Assembly (NCBI GenBank): GCA_023428425.1
Contig: JAEYYP010000169.1
Coordinates: forward strand, 1 to 20,051
DNA: 20,051 nt
Reading direction: 5' to 3'
From: Pseudomonadota bacterium
GTDB taxonomy: Bacteria; Pseudomonadota; Alphaproteobacteria; Rhizobiales; Devosiaceae
Shown here: piece after piece, positions 1-7,201 of the stretch
Numbering within the stretch: position 1 is the stretch's first letter
Layout of the letters: each line of letters opens with the position of its first letter
The notes under the pieces: model-generated
The model's input: the letters and a program-made list of their open reading frames with translations, nothing else
Told to the model about the DNA's origin: nothing
The model's database searches: none
Made by a program: the position numbers and the translations under genes

Positions 1-40
1 GGCCTCAGCGCCTCAACAACGGCTAGCCGCGGCGTTGCAG

Positions 41-97
41 TGGTCCTCCACCGCGTCAGCGGGGGAGGCGGACCATGCGAAGCATGGTGGAGGGGGC
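41..97. repeat. Double-hairpin intergenic repeat
   Basis: Two adjacent hairpins are visible. The first pairs CCTCCACCGC (45-54) with GCGGGGGAGG (59-68) around a GTCA loop, with one mismatch. The second pairs ACCATGC (72-78) with GCATGGT (82-88) around GAA. The block lies just past the stop of the minus-strand cyclic-nucleotide-fold gene. It resembles the dispersed GC-rich palindromic elements common between genes in Hyphomicrobiales. It may also act as a transcript 3' end, but there is no U-tract. Confidence 0.6.
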
Positions 98-113
98 GTT
101 CAGCCAAAAGGGC

Positions 114-563
114 TCAGCCGATCTTCCCCCGCACGGTCGACACTGCCCCCAGGTACCCGAGCAACTCGGCCCTGATCCGCTCCGCCGCCCGCGCCGCCAG
201 CACCGGGTATTGGTTGGCGAGCTTCATGAACGCGGTGCGGGGAACCAGCAGCGTTTCGACCGTGTCGATCGCCTTCACCGTCACCGGCCGAGGCTTGGCC
301 ACCACCAGGCTCATGGCACCGAGCAGCGCGCCGCTCTCGTGCACGAGGAACGGGTTTCCCTCGGCGCCATCCTGCGTCGTCGCCACGGTGCCCGAGATCA
401 GCACATGCGCGCCTTCCGGCACGTCCCCCGAGGCATAGATCACCGTACCGGGGCGAAACTTCTTCCGCTCCGAGGCAAAGGCGAGCAGCCGCCGTTGATC
501 GGCGTCGCAGATTTCGAAAAATTCGGCGCGTCCGAGGATGGTCGCCGTGTCGTCGAGTTGCAT
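114..563 (-). CDS. Stand-alone cyclic nucleotide-binding (cNMP) domain protein
   Basis: The 149-aa protein is one CRP/PKA-type beta-roll (about residues 10-115) followed by a short helical tail (about 115-149). It has no DNA-binding helix-turn-helix and no membrane segment, so it is probably a cytoplasmic adaptor or sensor. Visible family features are the hairpin GTVIYASGD (39-47), HVLISGTV (53-60) and the phosphate-binding-cassette region ESGALLGAMSLV (76-87), followed by KPRPVTVKA. The Arg that contacts the cyclic phosphate in CRP appears kept (R92), but the Glu of the usual GE(L/I)xL is Ala (A83), so cAMP binding is uncertain. It lies 192 bp downstream of the minus-strand peptidase gene, so co-transcription is possible but not shown. 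An adenylate cyclase is encoded about 10 kb away in this window; any link is inference. Confidence 0.85.
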   Translation of the reverse strand: MQLDDTATILGRAEFFEICDADQRRLLAFASERKKFRPGTVIYASGDVPEGAHVLISGTVATTQDGAEGNPFLVHESGALLGAMSLVVAKPRPVTVKAIDTVETLLVPRTAFMKLANQYPVLAARAAERIRAELLGYLGAVSTVRGKIG

Positions 564-687
564 CCCGCCCTATTCCCGGAGCCTTGGTCGTAACCGGGCC
601 CTGCTGACACCGCCTCCTCCGCTCCGGGAGGATATAGAGCATTTCTTTGCGCGAACCGGAATCGATTTTCCCCTCGTGCCTAACGGA

Positions 688-703
688 GGTGGGGAAACCC
701 ACC
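688..703 (-). terminator. Weak hairpin downstream of the M3 peptidase gene
   Basis: GGTGGG (688-693) and CCCACC (698-703) form a 6-bp GC-rich stem around a GAAA loop, about 50 bases past the peptidase stop on the minus strand. No U-tract follows on that strand, so at best it is a weak or Rho-assisted 3' end. Confidence 0.25.
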
Positions 704-755
704 CGGCACCCTGACGCCGGCTCCCGGGCGCGGCTCCACACACCCCCGGCCGGGC

Positions 756-2795
756 TTACCCCACGGCTTCCACGAACCCCCGGCCCTTCAGCAGCCCGCC
801 GACTTCGGGGTCGCGCCCGCGGAACTGCCGGTAGGCCTCGCCATAGTCGCGCGAGCCGCCGGCCGAATAGATATAGCGATAGAGCCGCTCCGCCGTCGCC
901 GGATCGAAGGGGTCCCCGGCCTCCTCGAAGGCTTCGTAGCCGTCGGCATCCAGCACCTCGCTCCACATGTAGCTGTAGTAGCCGGCCGCATAGCCATCGC
1001 CAGAGAAGATATGGAGGAAGTGCGTGCTGGCATGGCGCAGCGCAATCTCCCTGGGCATGCCTATGGCCTCGAGCACCTCCGCCTCGAAGGCATCGACATC
1101 GCCCTCCGGTCCCAGCCCGGCGGCATGGTAGTCCATGTCGAGCAGCGCCGAAGCAGTGAACTCCACCGTCTCGAAGCCCTGTCCCGCTTTCCGCGCCGCC
1201 CGCATCCTCTGGAGCAGCGGCGCCGAGATCGGTTCGCCGGTCTTGTAGTGCGTCATCCGGTCGAGCACCGGATCGCTGTCGAGCCAGTGCTCGTAGATCT
1301 GGCTCGGCAGCTCGACGAAGTCGCGCACCACGGATGTGCCGGAAATCCTGGGATAGGTGACGTCCGACAGCAGCCCATGCAGTCCGTGCCCCATCTCGTG
1401 GAACACGGTGCGCGCCTCATCGAGGGACAGCAGTGCCGGCTCGCCTTCGGGCGGCTTGTTAAAGTTGCAGGTGTTGACGATCAGCGGCAGTTGCTCCCCG
1501 TCGAGCTTGTTCTGCTCGCGGAACGAGGTCATCCACGCGCCCGAGCGCTTGCCCGCCCGCGCGAAGTAGTCGCCGTAGAAGAGCCCGATCGGCCTGCCGC
1601 CGCGCTGCACCTCCCACACCTGCACGTCCGGGTGGTAGCCCGGCACGTCGTCGCGCGGCACGAAGCTCAGCCCGAACAGCCGGCCGGCGGTGTAGAACGC
1701 CGCATCGACCACTTTGCCGAGCTCGAAATACGGCTTCAGCGCATTGGCATCGAAATCGTAGCGGGCGAGCCGCAGCTTCTCGGCATAGAACCGCCAGTCC
1801 CAGGGTTCGATGGTGATCCCGGCGCCCTCGCCGTCGGCGAGTGCCTGCAGCGCCTCGCGATCCTCGAGCGCCTTGCGTCGACCATGTCCCCACACCTGTT
1901 CGAGCAGGCCGCGCGCCGCCTCGGGCGTCTTCGCCATGGTGTCGCTGAGCTTGTAGTGCGCATAGGTTTCGTAGCCGAGCAGCCGCGCCAGTTCGGCCCG
2001 CAGGGCGACGATCTCGGCGATCACCTTGCGGTTGTCGTTGGCATTGCCGTTGGCGCCGCGCTTCACGAAGGCGCGCCAGGCCTTTTCGCGCGTCGGACGG
2101 TCCGCCGCCGACTGCAGGATCGGCTCGACGCTGGACCGCGACGCCGTCATCGCATAGGGGGCGTTGAGCTTGCGGTCCCGTGCCGTCTGGGCCGCCGCCG
2201 CCTTGGCCGCGTCCGACAGTCCGGATACTTCGGCTTCGCCCAGGGCAAAGACGCTGTCGCGTTCGTCGTTCAGCACGTTCTGGCCGAATTGCGTGCCGAG
2301 CACCGATAGCCGCTCGGTGATTTCGGCATAGCGCTGACGCTCGTCTGCCGAAAGCGCCGCGCCCGAGCGGATGAAGTCGAGATGATACCGCTCCAACACC
2401 CGCAACTGCTCGCCGGTGAGGTCGAGGCTGTCACGCCTGGCGAACAGGGCGTCGATGCGCGCGAACAGTCTCGGGTTGAGGAAGATATCGTTCCAGTGCC
2501 GCGTCACCACCGGCGCCATTTCGAGTTCGACCGCCTGCAGGGCCTCATCGGTATTGGCCGAGCTCAGCTGGTTGAACACCATGTCCACCCGCTTCAGCGC
2601 CCCGCCGCTCCTTTCGAGCCCGGCAATGGTGTTCTCGAAACTGGGGGCCTCGGCCGCCTCGGCAATCGCCGCCACCTCGGACCGGTGTTCGGCCAGCGCC
2701 CTTGCGTAGGCCGGCCGGAAATGTCCGGTTTCGATCGCATCGAAGGGCGGGGCCTCGAACGGCGTGTTCCAGGCAACGAAGAACGGGTTGGTCAT
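756..2795 (-). CDS. dcp: M3 family metallopeptidase, peptidyl-dipeptidase Dcp / oligopeptidase A type
   Basis: This is a 679-aa zinc peptidase of the M3 (thimet oligopeptidase) family, which degrades short cytoplasmic peptides. The zinc site is intact: HEMGH at 466-470, with the third ligand E495 in DFVELPSQ, exactly 25 residues after the second His as the family requires. The N-terminal half is the helical cap that restricts the channel to small peptides. Length is typical of Dcp (about 680 aa) and there is no signal peptide. I chose the ATG at 2795 because MTNPFFxxWNTPFExPPFD is the usual family N-terminus; the open frame upstream to 2882 has no family resemblance. The gene is divergent from the PadR gene, with 170 bp between starts. 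Dcp and oligopeptidase A (prlC) are hard to separate by eye, so the symbol is tentative. Confidence 0.93.
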   Translation of the reverse strand: MTNPFFVAWNTPFEAPPFDAIETGHFRPAYARALAEHRSEVAAIAEAAEAPSFENTIAGLERSGGALKRVDMVFNQLSSANTDEALQAVELEMAPVVTRHWNDIFLNPRLFARIDALFARRDSLDLTGEQLRVLERYHLDFIRSGAALSADERQRYAEITERLSVLGTQFGQNVLNDERDSVFALGEAEVSGLSDAAKAAAAQTARDRKLNAPYAMTASRSSVEPILQSAADRPTREKAWRAFVKRGANGNANDNRKVIAEIVALRAELARLLGYETYAHYKLSDTMAKTPEAARGLLEQVWGHGRRKALEDREALQALADGEGAGITIEPWDWRFYAEKLRLARYDFDANALKPYFELGKVVDAAFYTAGRLFGLSFVPRDDVPGYHPDVQVWEVQRGGRPIGLFYGDYFARAGKRSGAWMTSFREQNKLDGEQLPLIVNTCNFNKPPEGEPALLSLDEARTVFHEMGHGLHGLLSDVTYPRISGTSVVRDFVELPSQIYEHWLDSDPVLDRMTHYKTGEPISAPLLQRMRAARKAGQGFETVEFTASALLDMDYHAAGLGPEGDVDAFEAEVLEAIGMPREIALRHASTHFLHIFSGDGYAAGYYSYMWSEVLDADGYEAFEEAGDPFDPATAERLYRYIYSAGGSRDYGEAYRQFRGRDPEVGGLLKGRGFVEAVG

Positions 2796-2880
2796 GGGGA
2801 ATCTCTGGTGCTCGTCACCTATATCTAGGGCCTCCGCAGCCGCCGCTCCACCCCATGCGGGACTCCCAGCCATGCATTCC

Positions 2881-2954
2881 AAGATATATCTTCAGAACAC
2901 TCTTGCACCGAGTTTACGGAAGACACATCTTGAGCGTATCGCAAGATATATCTT
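2881..2954. promoter_or_regulatory. Palindrome cluster, probable PadR operator
   Basis: The 12-bp perfect palindrome AAGATATATCTT occurs twice (2881-2892 and 2943-2954), with a degenerate copy AAGACACATCTT between them (2920-2931). The last two also create a second dyad, ATCTTG-N9-CAAGAT (2927-2932 and 2942-2947). The right copy directly abuts the GGAG ribosome binding site (2955-2958) of the PadR gene. AT-rich dyads of this kind upstream of their own gene are typical of PadR autorepression. That this PadR binds here is inference from position and symmetry. Confidence 0.65.
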
Positions 2955-2965
2955 GGAGCACAGGC

Positions 2966-3745
2966 ATGCATAATCATGATCATCGCTGGGACCGCAACTG
3001 GCGCCGCATGGAGGCGATGGCTCGCCGTGGGTTCCGCAACTTCGGCGGCAACTTCAACTTCAACATGGGTGGCGGCGGGCCCGGCCAGGGGGCTGGTAGT
3101 GACTGGGGCGGCAATTTCCGCATCGGCCGCATGCTGGCCTCGGGCGACCTTCGGCTCGTCGCGCTGTACCTGATCGAGCAGCAGCCCCGGCACGGCTACG
3201 ACCTGATCAAGGCCATCGAGGAGCGCTCGCACCACATCTACTCGCCCTCGCCCGGCATCGTTTATCCGGCACTGACCTTCCTCGAGGAGGCCGGCTACGT
3301 CACCTCGGCCGTGGACGGCAACAAGAAGCTCTACACCATAACCGACGAGGGCCGGACGCACCTGGCGGACAACCGCGAGGCCATCGAATCGACTCTCGAT
3401 TTCCTCGGCAAGGCCGGGGCGCAGATGGAAGAGTGGCGCGAGCAGTTTCGCGACATGGGACAGGACGGCTGGCCGTTCGGCGGTCGCGGCGGTCCGCACC
3501 ACCATGGCCGCCAGCGCGGCGATTTCGGCCCGCCTCCCCCGCCGCAGCCGCCACGTCCGGACCGCGACATCGATGAGGTCGCCCCCGAGGTCAACGATGC
3601 GCGCAAGGCGCTGAAGAAGGCGATCAAGGACGCCATCCGCCGTGGCCCCGACGAAGAAATGCGCGTCGCCGAAATCCTGCGGCGCGCCGCTCAGGAAATC
3701 CGTGCCGGCGGCGCGGAAGACGTCACCGACATCGACCTCGGCTGA
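2966..3745 (+). CDS. PadR family transcriptional regulator
   Basis: The 259-aa protein has a PadR-type winged helix at about residues 58-132, with GDLRLVALYLIEQQPRHGYDLIKAIEE in the first helices and SPGIVYPALTFLEEAGYV in the recognition helix and wing. It is preceded by an unusual Gly/Asn/Phe/His-rich leader of about 55 residues, and followed by a Gly/His/Pro-rich linker (about 165-200, with HHH and a run of prolines) and a charged helical tail (205-250). The ATG at 2966 has GGAG seven bases upstream; the longer open frame back to 2702 would run through the operator palindromes and lacks family similarity. Autoregulation is likely from the palindromes just upstream. The inducer and target genes are unknown. 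The neighbours are a divergent peptidase and, beyond a terminator, a dehydrogenase. Confidence 0.9.
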   Translation: MHNHDHRWDRNWRRMEAMARRGFRNFGGNFNFNMGGGGPGQGAGSDWGGNFRIGRMLASGDLRLVALYLIEQQPRHGYDLIKAIEERSHHIYSPSPGIVYPALTFLEEAGYVTSAVDGNKKLYTITDEGRTHLADNREAIESTLDFLGKAGAQMEEWREQFRDMGQDGWPFGGRGGPHHHGRQRGDFGPPPPPQPPRPDRDIDEVAPEVNDARKALKKAIKDAIRRGPDEEMRVAEILRRAAQEIRAGGAEDVTDIDLG

Positions 3746-3769
3746 CGCCGCATCAGCCGAATGACCAAG

Positions 3770-3798
3770 CGCCCCGAGCCCACGGCCCGGGGCGTTTT
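3770..3798 (+). terminator. Rho-independent terminator after the PadR gene
   Basis: CGCCCCG (3770-3776) pairs with CGGGGCG (3788-3794) around an 11-base loop, followed directly by TTTT (3795-3798). It lies 25 bases past the PadR stop and separates that gene from the dehydrogenase gene. Confidence 0.8.
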
Positions 3799-3842
3799 CA
3801 TTTACGGCAGCCGACGAAACGTCATAAGCATGTGTCCGCGAC

Positions 3843-3849
3843 GAGGAGG
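3843..3849 (+). promoter_or_regulatory. Ribosome binding site that decides the dehydrogenase start
   Basis: GAGGAGG lies nine bases before the GTG at 3859. The ATG at 3868 would be 18 bases away, and the GTG at 3832 lies upstream of this site, so GTG 3859 is preferred. Confidence 0.65.
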
Positions 3850-3858
3850 ACGGCCGAA

Positions 3859-6717
3859 GTGAACGACATGCACCCCATCCGCGATCGGACCAAGGCCGCC
3901 GCAGGCGTAGTGGCGCGGCTCGCAGGGGTGATCCGCAAGGACCGGCTGATGACCGACCCGGTGATGACCTACGCCTATTCGGGCGATGCCAGCCACTACC
4001 GGCTGGTGCCGGCCGTGGTGGTGATCGTCAATACCGAGGACGACGTGCGCGCCGTCATCGCCGCCGCCCGCGCCGAGAGCCTGCCTCTCACCTTCCGCGC
4101 GGCAGGCACGTCGCTCAGCGGCCAGTCGATCACCGACGGCGTGCTGGCGGTGCTGGGCGATGGCTGGCGCAAGCTCACGGTACACGAGGGCGCCGAACAC
4201 GTGACGCTCGGGCCCGCGAACATCGTCGCCAACGTCAACAAGGCGCTGAAGCCCTACAACCGCAAGATCGGACCCGACCCGGCGAGCCAGGCCACCTGCA
4301 AGATCGGCGGGGTGGTCAACAACAACTCGTCGGGCATGTGCTGCGGCGTCGCCTACAACACCTACCACACCATGACCCGTCTCCGCGTGATGCTCGTCGA
4401 TGGCACGGTGCTGGATTCGGGCGATCCGCGGTCAGTGGCAGAATTTCGTGGCCGACACGCCGAACTTCTGCAGCAGATCAGCGATCTGCACCACGAAGTC
4501 ATGGCCGATTCCGCCCTCGTGGCGTTGATCCGCGAGAAGTACCGGATCAAGAACACCGTCGGCTATTCCATCAACGCGCTCGTCGATTTCCACGATCCCA
4601 TCGACATCCTCATCCACCTGATCGTCGGCTCGGAAGGCACCCTCGGCTTTGTTTCCGAGGTGACCTATCGCACCATCCCCGAGCACCCGCACAAGGTCAC
4701 GGCGCTCGTCCCCTTCCCCGACCCGCACTCGTGCGGCCGCGCCATCACGCGCCTCGCCAATGGCGGCGTGCAGCAGACCCACGGCGTCACCTCGGCCGAA
4801 TATCTCGAGCGCCGCGCGCTGGAAGCCGTGGCCCACCTGCCTGTTATGGCGCCATACCAACGCTTCTTCACCGAGAACTCGCCGGCCATGCTGGTCGATG
4901 TCTCGGCGGAAAGCCCCGAAGAATTGGCCCGGGAGGTCGCCCTCGCCACCGCCGTTCTCGCCGAGGAAGGCGGTCTCGACATCGACTTCGGCGACGGAGA
5001 TGGCGAACGCGCCCACCAGCTGTGGGACATGCGCAAGGGCTTCATCCCGATGTTCGGCGCCACCCGCCCCAAGGGCACGACGATGCTCACCGAGGACGTG
5101 GCCGGCCCGGTCGATCGCCTCGCCGACTTCGTCATCGACATGCGCAAGCTCCTGGACGAATACGGATACTATGACGGCGTACTGTTCGGCCACGCCCTCG
5201 CCGGCAACCTGCATTTCCAGATGGCAGCGGACTTCGGCAACCCCGCCGAAGTCGAGCAGTTCGACAAGTTCTCGGTCGCCCTCACCGAACTCGTCTCGGT
5301 CCAGTATGGCGGCTCGCTGAAGGCCGAGCACGGCACCGGCCGGGCCATCGCCAGCTTCGTCGAGCGCGAATGGGGCAGCACGGCCTATCGCGTGATGCAC
5401 CGCATCAAGGCCCTCTTCGATCCCGAAGGCCTGCTCAACCCCGGCGTGCTGCTCAACTCCGATCCGCAAGTCCACGTGCACGACTTGAAGCGCATGCCGC
5501 TGGCCGATCCCGTGGTCGATCTCTGCATCGAGTGCGGCTTCTGCGAGCCCGCCTGTCCCAGCCACCACATGACCATGAGCCCGCGCCAGCGCATCGTCGT
5601 GACGCGCGAAAAGGCGCGGCTCAAGGCATCAGGCGAAAACCCTCAAAAACTCGCCGAGATGGAGAAGCTGTTCGAGTATGCCGGGCTCGCCACCTGCGCC
5701 GCCGGCAATGTCTGCGCCCTGCGCTGCCCGGTGGGCATCGAGACCGGCACCATGGTGATCGGCGAGCGGGCGCGACGGCGCACCGATGCCGACCGGCGCA
5801 CCGCGCACCTCGTCGGCGGCCACACGCTGGCGGTGGAGCGCTCGATGAAGCTGGCGGTCGGCGCCAACGCCTTCAGCCGCACCATCATCGGCGACGGCGC
5901 GACCGACGCTCTGGCCAAGCTGGCGCGAACCGTGACCGGTGGCGCCATTCCGCGTGTCTCAAAGGCGCTCCGCCCCGGCCCGGCAGCCCCGAAAGTCGCG
6001 GCGAAGGGTGGCGACAAGGTCGTTTATTTCCCCAGTTGCGCCACTCGCATGTTCGGCGCCCCGACCCGCGAAAACGGCATGCTGCCGACCACCGACGCCA
6101 TGGTGGCGCTGCTCCAGCGCGCCGGCTTCGACCCGGTAGTCCCTGAACATGCCGATGGTGACTGCTGCGGCCAGCCTTTCCTGTCCAAGGGCTTCCCGGA
6201 AGAGGCCGAGCGGGTCGGCGCCCCGACGCGGGCGAAGATCGATGGCCTCGCAGAGGCCGGCCGATATCCGGTAGTCACCGATGCCTCGACCTGCGCCAAG
6301 CACATGAAGGAGCATCCGGGGAGCTCGCCGGTGGCGGATTCGGCCGAGTTCCTGCTCGCCGAAGTGCTGCCCAGGCTGACCATCACGAAGAAGGTGCCGG
6401 CCGTGGCGGTGCACCACAACTGCTCGGCCCAGCGCATGAAGGAGCAGCAGGCGATCAACGCGCTCGCCGCCGCCGTGGCCGACAAGGTGGTGGTGCTCGA
6501 TGCGATCAGCTGCTGCGGCTTCGCCGGCGACAAGGGCCTGTTCATCCCCGAGCTGAACGAACACGCCACCCGCTTCGGCAAGGCCCAGATCCCGGAAGGC
6601 TGCAGCATCGGCATCTCCACCGTCTCGACCTGCGCCACCGGCCTCACCGAACGCATGGCCATCCCGTTCTTCTCGATCGCCAGTGTGCTGGAGATGGTGA
6701 GCGCACCGCCAAGATGA
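3859..6717 (+). CDS. FAD/Fe-S D-2-hydroxyacid dehydrogenase (Dld-II / YdiJ-type, probable D-lactate dehydrogenase)
   Basis: This 952-aa fusion enzyme oxidises a D-2-hydroxyacid and passes electrons through Fe-S centres to the respiratory chain. The PCMH-type FAD domain is at about 45-270: RAAGTSLSGQ at 80-89, the CKIGGVVNNNSSGM loop near 143-156, and GSEGTLG at 257-263. The FAD-oxidase C-terminal domain follows at about 270-530 with HALAGNLHF (445-453) and EHGTGR (490-495). A ferredoxin-like module has C556, C559, C562, C566 and a second set C613, C619, C623. Two CCG-type Cys domains follow: C727 with CCG at 769-771, and C855 with CCG at 885-887. The order matches Shewanella Dld-II and E. coli YdiJ. 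D-lactate and D-2-hydroxyglutarate are both plausible substrates and cannot be told apart here. The start is set by GAGGAGG at 3843-3849. Its stop overlaps the next start (ATGA). Confidence 0.93.
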   Translation: MNDMHPIRDRTKAAAGVVARLAGVIRKDRLMTDPVMTYAYSGDASHYRLVPAVVVIVNTEDDVRAVIAAARAESLPLTFRAAGTSLSGQSITDGVLAVLGDGWRKLTVHEGAEHVTLGPANIVANVNKALKPYNRKIGPDPASQATCKIGGVVNNNSSGMCCGVAYNTYHTMTRLRVMLVDGTVLDSGDPRSVAEFRGRHAELLQQISDLHHEVMADSALVALIREKYRIKNTVGYSINALVDFHDPIDILIHLIVGSEGTLGFVSEVTYRTIPEHPHKVTALVPFPDPHSCGRAITRLANGGVQQTHGVTSAEYLERRALEAVAHLPVMAPYQRFFTENSPAMLVDVSAESPEELAREVALATAVLAEEGGLDIDFGDGDGERAHQLWDMRKGFIPMFGATRPKGTTMLTEDVAGPVDRLADFVIDMRKLLDEYGYYDGVLFGHALAGNLHFQMAADFGNPAEVEQFDKFSVALTELVSVQYGGSLKAEHGTGRAIASFVEREWGSTAYRVMHRIKALFDPEGLLNPGVLLNSDPQVHVHDLKRMPLADPVVDLCIECGFCEPACPSHHMTMSPRQRIVVTREKARLKASGENPQKLAEMEKLFEYAGLATCAAGNVCALRCPVGIETGTMVIGERARRRTDADRRTAHLVGGHTLAVERSMKLAVGANAFSRTIIGDGATDALAKLARTVTGGAIPRVSKALRPGPAAPKVAAKGGDKVVYFPSCATRMFGAPTRENGMLPTTDAMVALLQRAGFDPVVPEHADGDCCGQPFLSKGFPEEAERVGAPTRAKIDGLAEAGRYPVVTDASTCAKHMKEHPGSSPVADSAEFLLAEVLPRLTITKKVPAVAVHHNCSAQRMKEQQAINALAAAVADKVVVLDAISCCGFAGDKGLFIPELNEHATRFGKAQIPEGCSIGISTVSTCATGLTERMAIPFFSIASVLEMVSAPPR

Positions 6718-7157
6718 GGCCTCACCCGTTCTTTCGAGATCGAACGATACCGGCCCTTCACGTCTTGGGTGAGATCACCTTGTGCGCCCTGACCGTCGAC
6801 GATCTTGATCGCGACTTCGACGCCGTGATGGATAGCGCAGCAGAGATTCGGGCGGCCAATCCAGGATCGACCTGGCCGGAGGGCCTGACGAGGGAGAGGA
6901 ACTTCCTCGACCTGGCCTGGCACCAGCGCGAATTCGAATCCCGCCGCAGCTTGGCATGGGTGATGGAAGGCGTGGACAGTGAGTATCTGGGCTGTCTCTA
7001 TGTCTATCCGTCGCTGACCGGCGAAGAGTCCGCCGACGTGAGATGGTGGTGGCGGACCGGTGCATCAGTTTCCAAAGTGAGCTTCCGCCAGAACCTGACA
7101 GAGTGGCTGGCCGGTGCCGACTGGCCGCCGTTGCGGTTCGACCTGCAGCGAGAGTGA
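6714..7157 (+). CDS. GNAT-like N-acetyltransferase family protein
   Basis: The 147-aa protein looks like a divergent or short GNAT. It has an initial strand-helix (LCALTVDDLDRDFDAVMDS, 23-41), a WPEGLTRERNFLDLAWHQREF helix region (54-74), and a central hairpin SLAWVMEG...EYLGCLYVYPS (79-100) where a typical GNAT has its beta4. The canonical Q/RxxGxG/A acetyl-CoA loop is not evident, so catalysis is uncertain. The C-terminal half resembles small GNAT-like proteins of Hyphomicrobiales with a DVRWW...WLAxxWP ending. Its ATG overlaps the dehydrogenase stop (ATGA at 6714-6717), which implies translational coupling. Function is unknown. It ends 44 bp before the methyltransferase gene, so the three may form one transcript. 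Confidence 0.72.
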   Translation: MRPHPFFRDRTIPALHVLGEITLCALTVDDLDRDFDAVMDSAAEIRAANPGSTWPEGLTRERNFLDLAWHQREFESRRSLAWVMEGVDSEYLGCLYVYPSLTGEESADVRWWWRTGASVSKVSFRQNLTEWLAGADWPPLRFDLQRE

Positions 7158-7201
7158 CACCGGGCTTACCTCCGCCGGCTTTCCCTGCTACCTCCCGGAG
7201 C

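Noticed and set aside
1011..2309. 432-codon plus-strand frame across the peptidase gene
   Set aside because: It is antisense to a peptidase with an intact HEMGH...E site and has no family features.
5695..5729. Apparently missing Cys in the second Fe-S motif of the dehydrogenase (Cx5Cx3CP)
   Set aside because: As I recall, Dld-II/YdiJ relatives also lack the second Cys at this place, so it is probably normal for the family.
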